Part shown: in pieces, positions 42,402 to 50,564 of the stretch | Layout of the letters: every line of letters begins with the position of its first letter | Position numbering within the stretch: position 1 is the stretch's first letter | Source: Gammaproteobacteria bacterium | GTDB taxonomy: Bacteria; Pseudomonadota; Gammaproteobacteria; Burkholderiales; Rhodocyclaceae | DNA: 64,000 bases | NCBI GenBank assembly: GCA_018828385.1 | Contig: JAHJVE010000023.1 | Coordinates: 186,001-250,000, forward strand | Direction of reading: 5' to 3' | Made by a program: the position numbers and the translations under genes | The notes under the pieces: generated by a model | Seen by the model: only the letters and a program-made list of their open reading frames with translations | Told to the model about the DNA's origin: nothing | Database searches by the model: none

Positions 42402-43312
42402 TGCTCAAGGTCGATGGCCTTGCCTACCGCTATCGCGATGCAGCCGCCCCGGCATTGCAGGATGTTTCGCTAACGATCCCGGCTGGCGGCATTTACGGCC
42501 TGCTCGGCCCGAACGGCGCCGGCAAGACAACGCTCATTTCACTGCTCGCCGGACTGTTGACCGTAGCTGACGGCAATATTTCGCTCAATGGCCAGCCGCT
42601 GGCTGAAGCCCGCGCCGCCAACCCACGCGCCATTTCGCTGGTACCACAGGATTACGCCTTCTATCCGATGCTGACGGTGGCTGAAAACCTGCGTTTCTTC
42701 GCTGGCGTTCTCGGCCTGAACAACCCTGATATCAAAGCGCAGATCGATGCCGCCATCGCCTTCGCCCGGCTCGAACAGGTCACCGGGAAACGCGCCGAAC
42801 AACTCTCCGGCGGCCTGCGCCGGCGCCTCAACCTGGCCATCGGCCTCCTTGGCCGGCCGCAATTGCTGCTGCTCGACGAGCCCACCGTCGGCGTCGACCC
42901 GCAGTCGCGCAGCTTCCTGCTCGAATCCATCGCCGCCCTGCCCGCTGCCGGCACCACGGTGCTCTACACCAGCCACTACATGGAAGAAGTCGAAGCCATC
43001 TGCCAGCGTGTCGCCATCCTCGACCAAGGCCGCGTCCTGAGCGAAGGCACGCTCGACGACCTGCTGGCCACCGCCGACAGCAGCGCCGAAATCGAGCTGG
43101 ACCAGCCGCTGCCAGCCGCCCTGGCCGAACGCTACTCGGCAACCGATCTCGGCCATTTCAAATTTGGCCTTTTTTTCCGGTCGACCGTGGAAGTCGCCCG
43201 TTTGCTCGACGAACTGGCCGAAGCCGGCTGCACCGTGCGCCAGTTGCACGTCGGACGGCAAAACCTCGAACAGCTTTTCATGCGCCTGACCCGGCGCTCA
43301 TTGCGGGACTAG
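42401..43312 (+). CDS. ABC transporter ATP-binding protein
   Basis: A 303-residue ATPase of the ABC-2 exporter type. The start ATG at 42401 overlaps the previous stop (TGATG). Walker A is GPNGAGKT, signature LSGGLRRRLNLA, Walker B LLLLDEPTVGVDP, and H-loop YTSHYMEE. The C-terminal accessory region contains HFKFGLFFRSTVEV, which is encoded by a reversed copy of the 36-bp element (43155-43190). It pairs with the permease starting 6 bp downstream, and the pair probably exports the operon product. Confidence 0.92.
   Translation: MLKVDGLAYRYRDAAAPALQDVSLTIPAGGIYGLLGPNGAGKTTLISLLAGLLTVADGNISLNGQPLAEARAANPRAISLVPQDYAFYPMLTVAENLRFFAGVLGLNNPDIKAQIDAAIAFARLEQVTGKRAEQLSGGLRRRLNLAIGLLGRPQLLLLDEPTVGVDPQSRSFLLESIAALPAAGTTVLYTSHYMEEVEAICQRVAILDQGRVLSEGTLDDLLATADSSAEIELDQPLPAALAERYSATDLGHFKFGLFFRSTVEVARLLDELAEAGCTVRQLHVGRQNLEQLFMRLTRRSLRD
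43155..43190 (-). repeat. Diverged 36-bp element inside the ABC ATPase gene
   Basis: On the minus strand it reads CCACGGTCGACCGGAAA then AAAAGGCCAAATTTGAAAT: 29 of 36 bases match copy 2 with no gap. It is antisense to the gene and keeps the frame open. Confidence 0.7.
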
Positions 43313-43318
43313 CCGAAC

Positions 43319-44533
43319 ATGACCCGCCTGCTTGCCCTATGGACCAAGGAAACCCTGGCCTTGCTGCGCGACCGGCACGGGCTGGCCGCCCTTTTCGTCA
43401 TGCCCATCATCTTCATTGTGGTGATGACCATGGCGCTGCACGATGCCTTCATGCCCGGCGCCGCCATCGACGTGGCCTACGCCATCGTCGACCTCGATGG
43501 CAGCCCCCATTCGCAATCGCTGGCCCGCCGCCTGGCCAAGACCGGCAGCTTCCGCCGCGTGGCTGATCCGGCGACGACCGACGCCTCCCGGGCCGACATC
43601 CGCGCCGGCCGCTACGCGCTGGCACTGGTCCTGCCCAAGGGCTTCGGCGAACGTCTGCTGACCCCGGCCGGGGCCGATGGCCAGGCCACCGAGGCGCTGA
43701 CCCTGATGGTCGATCCGACCCTGAACCCGGCGCTGCAACTCGCTTTCCGCAACCAGACCAGCGCCGCGCTCGGCATGCTGCGGGCCGACGAACTGACGCA
43801 CAGCGCCGGCAAGCTGTTCGGCCTGCCGACGGCCGCCCGTCCGGCCGAACGCGACTGGCCCGACGAAATCGTCAGCACCGCCGTGCAGAACGACCGCAGC
43901 ATCCGTCCGCCCTCATCGGTGCAGCAAAACGTCCCGGCCTGGCTGGTTTTCGCCATGTTCTTCGTCGTTATCCCGATTTCCGCCATCCTGATCACCGAAC
44001 GCCAGCAAGGTACGCTCCAGCGCCTCGCCGCCATGGGCGTACCTTTCCGCGACGTCCTGCTCGGCAAGTTGCTGCCTTTTTTCGTCGTCAATCAAATTCA
44101 AGCCGTGCTGATGGTTGCCGTCGGTATCTGGGGCGTTCCGCTGTTCGGTGGCGAAGCGCTGGTCATGCCGTCCGGCACCGGGCTGTTCCACTGGTGGCTG
44201 GTTGCCGCTGCCGTCAGCCTGGCCGCTGTCGCCTGTGCCCTGCTCGTCGCCAGCCTGGCCCAGACGACGCAACAATCGACGATCATCGGCGGCGTTGGCA
44301 ACATCCTGATGGCGGCCATCGGCGGCATCATGGTCCCCAAGTTCATGATGCCGGGCGCCATGCAGACCCTCGCCGAATGGTCGCCGATGGCCTGGGGGCT
44401 CAACGGCTTCCACACCGTCATGCTGCGCCACGGCGACTTCGCCGCCATCCTGCCCGACCTCGTCAAACTCCTCGCCTGCGCGGCTCTGGCCCTCGCCGCC
44501 GCGACCTGGCTCAACCACCGCCAAAGCGCATGA
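43319..44533 (+). CDS. ABC-2 type transporter permease
   Basis: A 404-residue membrane protein. One helix near the N-terminus (about 20-41, LAALFVMPIIFIVVMTMAL) and a large extracytoplasmic segment (about 45-200) are followed by five or so helices at 203-395, the usual ABC-2/LolE-like exporter layout. It follows its ATPase by 6 bp and overlaps the ACP gene by ATGA. Such exporters move hydrophobic or lipid-linked products across the inner membrane. Confidence 0.9.
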   Translation: MTRLLALWTKETLALLRDRHGLAALFVMPIIFIVVMTMALHDAFMPGAAIDVAYAIVDLDGSPHSQSLARRLAKTGSFRRVADPATTDASRADIRAGRYALALVLPKGFGERLLTPAGADGQATEALTLMVDPTLNPALQLAFRNQTSAALGMLRADELTHSAGKLFGLPTAARPAERDWPDEIVSTAVQNDRSIRPPSSVQQNVPAWLVFAMFFVVIPISAILITERQQGTLQRLAAMGVPFRDVLLGKLLPFFVVNQIQAVLMVAVGIWGVPLFGGEALVMPSGTGLFHWWLVAAAVSLAAVACALLVASLAQTTQQSTIIGGVGNILMAAIGGIMVPKFMMPGAMQTLAEWSPMAWGLNGFHTVMLRHGDFAAILPDLVKLLACAALALAAATWLNHRQSA

Positions 44534-44799
44534 CTACCGACCTCCGCCTCGCCCTCAAAGCCCTGATCGTCGAAGCCTGCGACAAGGATTGCGATCCGGC
44601 CAGCATCACCGACGACGAAATCCTCTTCGGGCCGGAAGCCCCGCTCCAGCTCGATTCGCTCGATGCGCTGCAGGTCTCGATGGCGATCAAGAAAACCTAC
44701 GGCCTGCGCCTGCCCGACAGCAAGGAAACCCGCCGCGTCCTGTCCAGCGTCGCCAACATGGCCGAACACCTAGACGCCTGGCTGGCCAGCCGCGCATGA
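44530..44799 (+). CDS. Acyl carrier protein
   Basis: An 89-residue ACP in frame inside a longer open frame; the true start ATG at 44530 overlaps the permease stop. The phosphopantetheine Ser is S43 in LQLDSLDALQVSMAI. It overlaps the ketosynthase gene by ATGA. A dedicated ACP in this operon implies an acyl chain is held or extended separately from housekeeping fatty acid synthesis. Confidence 0.88.
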   Translation: MTTDLRLALKALIVEACDKDCDPASITDDEILFGPEAPLQLDSLDALQVSMAIKKTYGLRLPDSKETRRVLSSVANMAEHLDAWLASRA

Positions 44800-45878
44800 C
44801 GCGTCCGGTCTATATCGCCAAAACCGCCCTGCTATGCGCCCGCGGCAATTCGCCGGCCGCTGTTGCCAGCGCGCTGTGGAATGGCGAATGCAGCGCCGGC
44901 CAACGAAAACTGGGCGAGCGGGCCTTTCCCTACTTTGGACTGCCGCTCGACGAGCACGATTGGATGGTCCGCACCGAGCAGGCCATCCGTCAGGTCGCCG
45001 GCCAACTCGGTAAGCTTCCACCCGAAACGCCACTGTTCGTAGCCTCCTCGTCCTTCCAGATCGGCCATTTCGAACAACTCGGCGCACCGTTTGAGTTGCC
45101 CTTCGCCGCCGCCTCGTTCAGCCGGCAGATCGGTGATTGGCTGGGCCTGAGCGGCGCCCGCACCAGTTTCTCGAATGCCTGCACCTCCGGCTTTTCTGCC
45201 CTCGACGCGGCGCGCAGCCTGATCGCCGCCGGCCTCATCGACGACGCCATCGTCCTCGGCGTCGAACTCGCCAACGACAGCACGCTGGCCGGTTTCGCCG
45301 CCATGGAATTGCTCTCGCGCACGGCAGGACGCCCGTTCGACGCCCGACGTGACGGCCTGGTCCTCGGCGAGGCAGTGGCCGCCGTACACCTCAGCGCCAA
45401 GCCGGCCACCTGGCGTATCGCCGGCCTGCGCACCGGCCTCGACGGCTTTTCGACCACCGGGCCCAATCCGGACGGCTCCCGAATCGCCGATGTCACGGTC
45501 GACTGTCTAAAAGAGGCAATTTTGAAAGCCGCCGACATCGAGCTCATCAAGCTGCAAGCCGCCGGTTCGCCGGGCACCGACCTGGCCGAAGCCAACGCCC
45601 TGCGCAGCGTCTTCGGCCAGCACATGCCGCTGCTCCTCTCACTCAAGCCGGGCCTCGGCCACACGCTGGGCGCCAGCGGCCTGGCCGAACTTGCCGTCCT
45701 GCTCGCCTGCCTGGATGCCGACAAGATCCCCGCTACCGCCGGTTTCTCCAAGGTCGATCCGGAAATCGCCCTGTTCCCGATGGTCGAGCGCAGCACCGAA
45801 CACATCGAACGCGCCCTGCTCAATCTGATCGGCTTTGGCGGCGGGCTGGCCAGCCTGATCGTGGAGCGCCACGGATGA
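44796..45878 (+). CDS. Beta-ketoacyl synthase with a missing catalytic His
   Basis: A 360-residue KAS I/II-type ketosynthase. The nucleophile Cys is C129 in SNACTSGFSALDAA. The second active-site His is H290 in KPGLGHTLGASG. The first His, normally in an HGTST-like motif, is replaced: LQAAGSPGTDLAE (about 254-266) has Ala257 before the Gly. Loss of this His is expected to affect malonyl decarboxylation, so the enzyme may only transfer acyl groups or use an unusual extender. Overlaps neighbours by ATGA at both ends. Confidence 0.82.
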   Translation: MTRPVYIAKTALLCARGNSPAAVASALWNGECSAGQRKLGERAFPYFGLPLDEHDWMVRTEQAIRQVAGQLGKLPPETPLFVASSSFQIGHFEQLGAPFELPFAAASFSRQIGDWLGLSGARTSFSNACTSGFSALDAARSLIAAGLIDDAIVLGVELANDSTLAGFAAMELLSRTAGRPFDARRDGLVLGEAVAAVHLSAKPATWRIAGLRTGLDGFSTTGPNPDGSRIADVTVDCLKEAILKAADIELIKLQAAGSPGTDLAEANALRSVFGQHMPLLLSLKPGLGHTLGASGLAELAVLLACLDADKIPATAGFSKVDPEIALFPMVERSTEHIERALLNLIGFGGGLASLIVERHG

Positions 45879-46549
45879 TCAACCTGGCCGCCGTCCTCAG
45901 CCAAAGTTTTGCCCCCGCCGAGCTGCCGGCCGCCGTGCGCGCCGTGCTGGGCAAGCCGCTGCGCCGGGCCGCCCCGCTCACCCAGTTGGCCCTGGTCGGC
46001 GCCCTGGCCTGCCTGCCGGCTGAGCGCCGCGCCCTGCCGACCGCCCTGCTCTGGCAATCGACCAGCGGCCCGCGCCTCGAAACACTGACCCTGCTCGACG
46101 AAGTCTGCGCCGGCAGCGCCGAGCCAATGCCCTACGATTTCCTCGCCACCCAGCCAGCCATCGCCGCCGCCCAGATCCAGAGCTTTCTGCCCGGTCTGCA
46201 AACCGCCATGCATCTGCCGCTCGACCGTGAAGGCGTCGCCAACTGGTCGCTGCTGCTCAGCCTGGCCATCGTCTGGCTCAACGAAGGCCGTTGTGCCCAA
46301 GTGCTGTGCGCCCAGCTCGACCACGCTATCGATGTCGCGAGCGGCCACTGGCTGGCCTTGAGCCGCGCGCCTCTTGAAAATTCGCCGGCCAGCCTCCAAT
46401 TAGCGAAAGGTGCGGCAAGCGAATCTCTGCCCGATACGCCCGACCTTCCGGCCCGCCTCGCCAAATGGCTGGCAGGCAATGGCAGCCCGACGCTTTCCCT
46501 GCATTCCCCCGTCGCCATGAAGCTGACGGTAGAATTCACCCGACTCTAA
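45875..46549 (+). CDS. Short ketosynthase-like protein (Ketoacyl-synt_2 / chain-length-factor-like)
   Basis: A 224-residue thiolase-fold half protein with the pattern of the Ketoacyl-synt_2 family (ALLWQSTSGPRLETLTLLDEV; FLATQPAIAAAQIQSFLPGL). No catalytic Cys motif of the ACTSG kind is seen, so it is likely a non-catalytic partner of the preceding ketosynthase. It overlaps that gene by ATGA and is the last gene of the operon; the thioredoxin-like gene starts 17 bp later. Confidence 0.7.
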   Translation: MINLAAVLSQSFAPAELPAAVRAVLGKPLRRAAPLTQLALVGALACLPAERRALPTALLWQSTSGPRLETLTLLDEVCAGSAEPMPYDFLATQPAIAAAQIQSFLPGLQTAMHLPLDREGVANWSLLLSLAIVWLNEGRCAQVLCAQLDHAIDVASGHWLALSRAPLENSPASLQLAKGAASESLPDTPDLPARLAKWLAGNGSPTLSLHSPVAMKLTVEFTRL

Positions 46550-46566
46550 TTTCAACAGGCCACGCC

Positions 46567-47424
46567 ATGTCCGAATTTGCTTTTGACGTTTCCATCGAAA
46601 ATTTCGAAACCAAGGTCCTCCAGCCGGCCGAAAGCGTGCCGGTGGTCGTCGATTTCTGGGCGCCGTGGTGCGAGCCGTGCAAGGTGCTCAAGCCCCTGCT
46701 CGAAAAGCTGGCCGAGGAATACCAGGGTCGCTTCCTGCTCGCCATGGTCAATGCCGACGAAAACCCCGAGCTCTCCCAGCACTTCGGCGTGCGCAGCATT
46801 CCGTCGGTCAAGGTCCTGTTCCAGGGCCAGCTCCTCGATCAATTCGACGGCGTCCTGCCCGAAGGCCAGATCCGCGAATTCCTCGACCGCTTCGCGCTGC
46901 CCCCCGCGCCGGGCGGCGACCTGCGCGCCGAAGCCGCTGCGCTGGTCATCGAAGGCAAACTTGAAGAAGCGCTCGCCAAGCTGGTTGAAGCCAGCAAGCA
47001 GAAGCCCGAAGACCAGGCCATCCAGCTCGACGCCGTCGACGTCATGATGCAGCTCGGCCGCAACGACGAAGCCGGCCAACTGCTCTCCGGCGAGTACACC
47101 CAGGAAGCTGACCGCGCCAATGCCCTGCGCGCCCGCCTGGCACTCGCCGCCGGCGCTGCCGATACGGCCGAACTCGAAGCCAAACTGGCCGCTAACCCGG
47201 CCGACCACGCCGTCCGCCTCGACCTGTCGCGCGCCTACGCCGCCCAGGGCGATTTTCGCGCCGCCATGGAAGCGGCGCTGGAAGTCGTCATCCGTGATCG
47301 TGCATTCGATGAAGGCGCCGGCCGCAAGGCCTTGCTGCAACTGTTCGAAGCCCTCGCCGGCAGCGACCAGTACGACGACCTGATCCGCGAATTCCGCCGC
47401 AAGATGTCCGCCGCGCTCAACTAG
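46567..47424 (+). CDS. Thioredoxin-domain co-chaperone (CnoX/YbbN-like)
   Basis: A 285-residue protein. The ATG at 46567 (MSEFAFDVSIENFETKV) starts an N-terminal thioredoxin domain (1-108) with a full WCEPCK active site, followed by TPR-like helices (about 115-285), the YbbN/CnoX layout. Unlike E. coli YbbN, both redox Cys are present. CnoX-type proteins protect substrates from oxidation and pass them to chaperones. It is 17 bp after the lipid-type operon but is probably a housekeeping gene. Confidence 0.9.
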   Translation: MSEFAFDVSIENFETKVLQPAESVPVVVDFWAPWCEPCKVLKPLLEKLAEEYQGRFLLAMVNADENPELSQHFGVRSIPSVKVLFQGQLLDQFDGVLPEGQIREFLDRFALPPAPGGDLRAEAAALVIEGKLEEALAKLVEASKQKPEDQAIQLDAVDVMMQLGRNDEAGQLLSGEYTQEADRANALRARLALAAGAADTAELEAKLAANPADHAVRLDLSRAYAAQGDFRAAMEAALEVVIRDRAFDEGAGRKALLQLFEALAGSDQYDDLIREFRRKMSAALN

Positions 47425-47786
47425 GCTTTTTCCGAAGGCATCGGCGTGCGGCTGTTTTGCACCGATGTCTTCGTTTTGCCCTTGCCGGCCATGCCGGACT
47501 TCCGCCGGCTACCCACGCCTCTGACCGATATCAGGCCGGCGCCCACGGCCTGAAGCACCTCCAGGCCGTTTCCCACGGTCAACCGGAAAAAAGCGGTCAA
47601 AAGCCAAATCTGTTTTCCGTCGCGCACGGGCTTGGTCGAGCCCTCTGCCGCTCGCCATTGCCATGACTGGCAGCTATGCCTTCCAGATAAACGATTCCGT
47701 CAGCATTCACCGCCAAACCATCGTTCTGGCGAAATCCTTCCTGACGCCGTAAGCTGTCGAAAATAGCAAAAAACTCAGAAAGCGCA
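47425..47786. other. 362-bp gap with one element copy and no convincing gene
   Basis: No coding frame with family resemblance is seen. A minus-strand frame (47627-47421) reads the element backwards and looks spurious. The gap holds the element copy at 47573-47609 and presumably the promoter of the hybrid kinase gene. Confidence 0.6.
47573..47609 (+). repeat. Diverged 36-bp element, intergenic
   Basis: CCACGGTCAACCGGAAA is followed by a diverged spacer and GGTCAAAAGCCAAAT. It matches the consensus at both ends with one inserted base in the middle. Confidence 0.6.
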
Positions 47787-50555
47787 ATGAAGAAACTGCT
47801 GGCCCTGTTCGATTGGCGATCACTGCAGACACGCATCATTATCGGTGTTCTGCTGCTCGGCCTGTTTGTCCTGTGGAGCGCCGTTTTTGCACTGGGTCAT
47901 ACCCTGCACCGCGACATGGAAACGACCATTTCGCGGCAGCAATTCTCGACGGTTTCGGTGATCGCCAATGAACTCGACCGATCCATCCGCGAACGGCAGC
48001 AGATCATCCGGACCATCGCCGACAGCTATCAGATCAGCCGCCTTGGCAACCCGCCGGAAGCCCAGGCCGCGCTGGAGCGCCACCCGCTTCCCGAGAGCAT
48101 TTTCAATTGGGGCGTACTCGTCATCGATCGCCAGGGGATGACGGTGGCGAGCATTCCGCGCAAACTCAAGCGCGCCGGCGTCAATTTTCTCGACTATCCC
48201 GGGATCAGGCACGTGCTGAGCGGCGCCGGGGCGACCGTCACCGATCCCTTGTTCAGCGAACACAGCCAGCAACCGATCTTTGCCATCATGTCGCCGATCC
48301 ACGATGCGCAAAAACAGGTGGTGGGCGTCGTCGTCGGTGTCACCAACCTGAACCAGCCGAATTTCCTCGATCAGATCGGTGCGACGAAATACGGAGTAAC
48401 CGGCGATTTCCTGATCACCGCACCCAAAACGCGCAGCTACGTCATGTCCTCGGACAAACGCCGACTGCTCAAGATCGGCCCGCCGCGCGGCGTCAACGCC
48501 GTGTACGACAGCTATATCGACGGCTACGAAGGCTCCGGCCTGGCCCGCAGTTCGCGGGGGGTGCTCGAACTGTCGTCGAGCAAACAGATACCCGCCACCG
48601 GCTGGCTGATGCAGTCGGTCCTGCCCGCCGACGAAGCCTTCGCGCCGATCGCGGCGGTTGAACGACACCTCATCATGGTCTCCTTCGGCCTCACCCTGGT
48701 TCTCGCCGTTATCTGCTGGTGGTGGCTGCGCCGGCAGTTCCGGCCACTGGCCGAAGCCTCGCAGTTGCTGACCCGGATGCGCAGCGGCGAAGTGCCGCGC
48801 CAGGCACTGCCAGTGCACCGGAATGACGAAATCGGTCAATTGACCACCGCCTTCAACGGGCTGCAGGAAGTCATCATCGCCGAGGAGGCCAGGGCCGCCG
48901 AACATGCCGCCGACAAGCGCCTGCGCCAGATCGTCTCGGAAGTGCCCGGCGTCGTTTTCCAATACCGTCTGGACGCCGATGGAAATGGCAGTTTTCCGTT
49001 CGCCAGCGATGCAATCAAGGAGCTTTACGGCGTCACCCCGGAAGAGGTTCGTGATAGCACTGCGAAATTGCGCCAAATGGTCCATCCGGATGACTTCCTC
49101 GTCTTTATCGACTCGCTGAATGCGGCAGCGAAAAATCTGGCGCCGTGGCGCCACGAGTACCGCCTGTGCATGCCCGATGGTCAGATCAAATGGCTGCTCA
49201 TTCGCGCCGTACCCGAGCGCGGGGCCGACAACGACATCATTTTCTGCGGCTTCGTCGCCGACATCAGCGACATCAAGGCGATGGAGAGCGACCTGCGCAA
49301 TGCCCTCGCCGAACATACGCGCAAGGACGCCGAAATCGAACGGTATCGCGACCATCTCGAACAACTGGTTGAGGAACGCACCGCCGATCTCGAGCTGGCA
49401 CGGGCCGATGCCATCCGCCTGGCCATGGCCAAGAGCGAATTCCTGGCCAAGATGAGCCATGAAATCCGCACCCCGCTGCATGGCGTTCTGGGCATGACAC
49501 ACATCGCCCTGCGTGCCACCGAAAGCGGCAGCAAGGCCGGGGACGCGCTGATCAAGATCGAGCATTCCGGCAAGCTGCTGCTCGGCATCATTAACGACAT
49601 CCTCGATTTCTCGAAGATGGAGGCCGGCATGCTCAAGATCGAGGACACGCTGGTCGACTTGCGCGTCGTTCTCGATGAAAGCGTCGAGATGCTGCAGGAA
49701 CGCGCCACCGGCAAGGGGCTCGACTTCCGCCTGATACGCGCCGACAGCCTGCCGGCCGAGTGCCGCAGCGACCCGCTGCGCCTGCGTCAGATCCTGCTCA
49801 ATCTGCTCTCCAACGCCGTCAAGTTTACGAGCAGTGGCAGCGTCAGCCTCGAAGCCGACCTCGACGGCGACCAGTTGCGGTTCCGCATTACCGACACCGG
49901 CATCGGCATCTCGCCGGAGCAGTTGACTGCCATCTTCAACCCCTTCGAGCAGGGCGACAATTCAACGACCCGGCGCTTTGGCGGTTCCGGCCTTGGGCTG
50001 GCCATCACCGATCACCTCGTTCGCCTGATGGGCGGCACGATCAGCGTCGACAGCGTACCCGGCGTCGGCAGCTGTTTTACGGTGCGCCTGCCCTATGTCC
50101 TCCCCGAGCGGAGAAAAGTGCCGCGACCGGTTGCCGTGGCTGACCATCCGACCAGCCCCCGGATTCTCGCCGGCTTGCGGATTCTGGTCGCCGAAGACGT
50201 CGACATCAACCGCCTCATCATGCGCGAAATTCTTGCCGAAGTCGGCGCCGAGGCAAGCTTTGCCGAAGATGGCCAGCAGGCCGTCGACGCCGTGCGCAGG
50301 GATGGCGAGCAGGCTTACCACGTCGTCCTGATGGATATCCAGATGCCGGTCATGAACGGTTTCGAAGCGACCCGGGCCATTCACCAGCTGGCCCCCGAGC
50401 TGCCGATCATCGGCCAGACCGCGCACGCCCTGGCTGAAGAACGCGATGCCTGCTTCGCTGCCGGCATGGTTGACCACATTTCCAAACCAATCGATCCGGA
50501 CGCACTGTTCGCGATGATTCTCCTGCATGTGGGTCGGGCCGGCATCCGGCGCTAG
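47787..50555 (+). CDS. Hybrid sensor histidine kinase (Cache-HAMP-PAS-HisKA-HATPase-REC)
   Basis: A 922-residue membrane kinase. Helices lie at about 17-40 and 290-312 around a periplasmic Cache-type sensor. HAMP (about 313-370) and a PAS domain (about 375-505, ending [15 protein letters not shown]) follow. The phospho-His is H558 in [15 protein letters not shown]. The ATPase boxes include [17 protein letters not shown] receiver domain (about 795-915) has D850 in [15 protein letters not shown]. No cognate regulator is adjacent; the stand-alone Hpt protein at 23404-23805 is a possible relay. Signal unknown. Confidence 0.93.
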   Translation: MKKLLALFDWRSLQTRIIIGVLLLGLFVLWSAVFALGHTLHRDMETTISRQQFSTVSVIANELDRSIRERQQIIRTIADSYQISRLGNPPEAQAALERHPLPESIFNWGVLVIDRQGMTVASIPRKLKRAGVNFLDYPGIRHVLSGAGATVTDPLFSEHSQQPIFAIMSPIHDAQKQVVGVVVGVTNLNQPNFLDQIGATKYGVTGDFLITAPKTRSYVMSSDKRRLLKIGPPRGVNAVYDSYIDGYEGSGLARSSRGVLELSSSKQIPATGWLMQSVLPADEAFAPIAAVERHLIMVSFGLTLVLAVICWWWLRRQFRPLAEASQLLTRMRSGEVPRQALPVHRNDEIGQLTTAFNGLQEVIIAEEARAAEHAADKRLRQIVSEVPGVVFQYRLDADGNGSFPFASDAIKELYGVTPEEVRDSTAKLRQMVHPDDFLVFIDSLNAAAKNLAPWRHEYRLCMPDGQIKWLLIRAVPERGADNDIIFCGFVADISDIKAMESDLRNALAEHTRKDAEIERYRDHLEQLVEERTADLELARADAIRLAMAKSEFLAKMSHEIRTPLHGVLGMTHIALRATESGSKAGDALIKIEHSGKLLLGIINDILDFSKMEAGMLKIEDTLVDLRVVLDESVEMLQERATGKGLDFRLIRADSLPAECRSDPLRLRQILLNLLSNAVKFTSSGSVSLEADLDGDQLRFRITDTGIGISPEQLTAIFNPFEQGDNSTTRRFGGSGLGLAITDHLVRLMGGTISVDSVPGVGSCFTVRLPYVLPERRKVPRPVAVADHPTSPRILAGLRILVAEDVDINRLIMREILAEVGAEASFAEDGQQAVDAVRRDGEQAYHVVLMDIQMPVMNGFEATRAIHQLAPELPIIGQTAHALAEERDACFAAGMVDHISKPIDPDALFAMILLHVGRAGIRR

Positions 50556-50564
50556 AATCCCGTC

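Noticed and set aside
47421-47627. Minus-strand 68-codon frame downstream of the thioredoxin-like gene
   Set aside because: It mostly reads the 36-bp element and its flanks backwards; no ribosome site or conservation can be argued.
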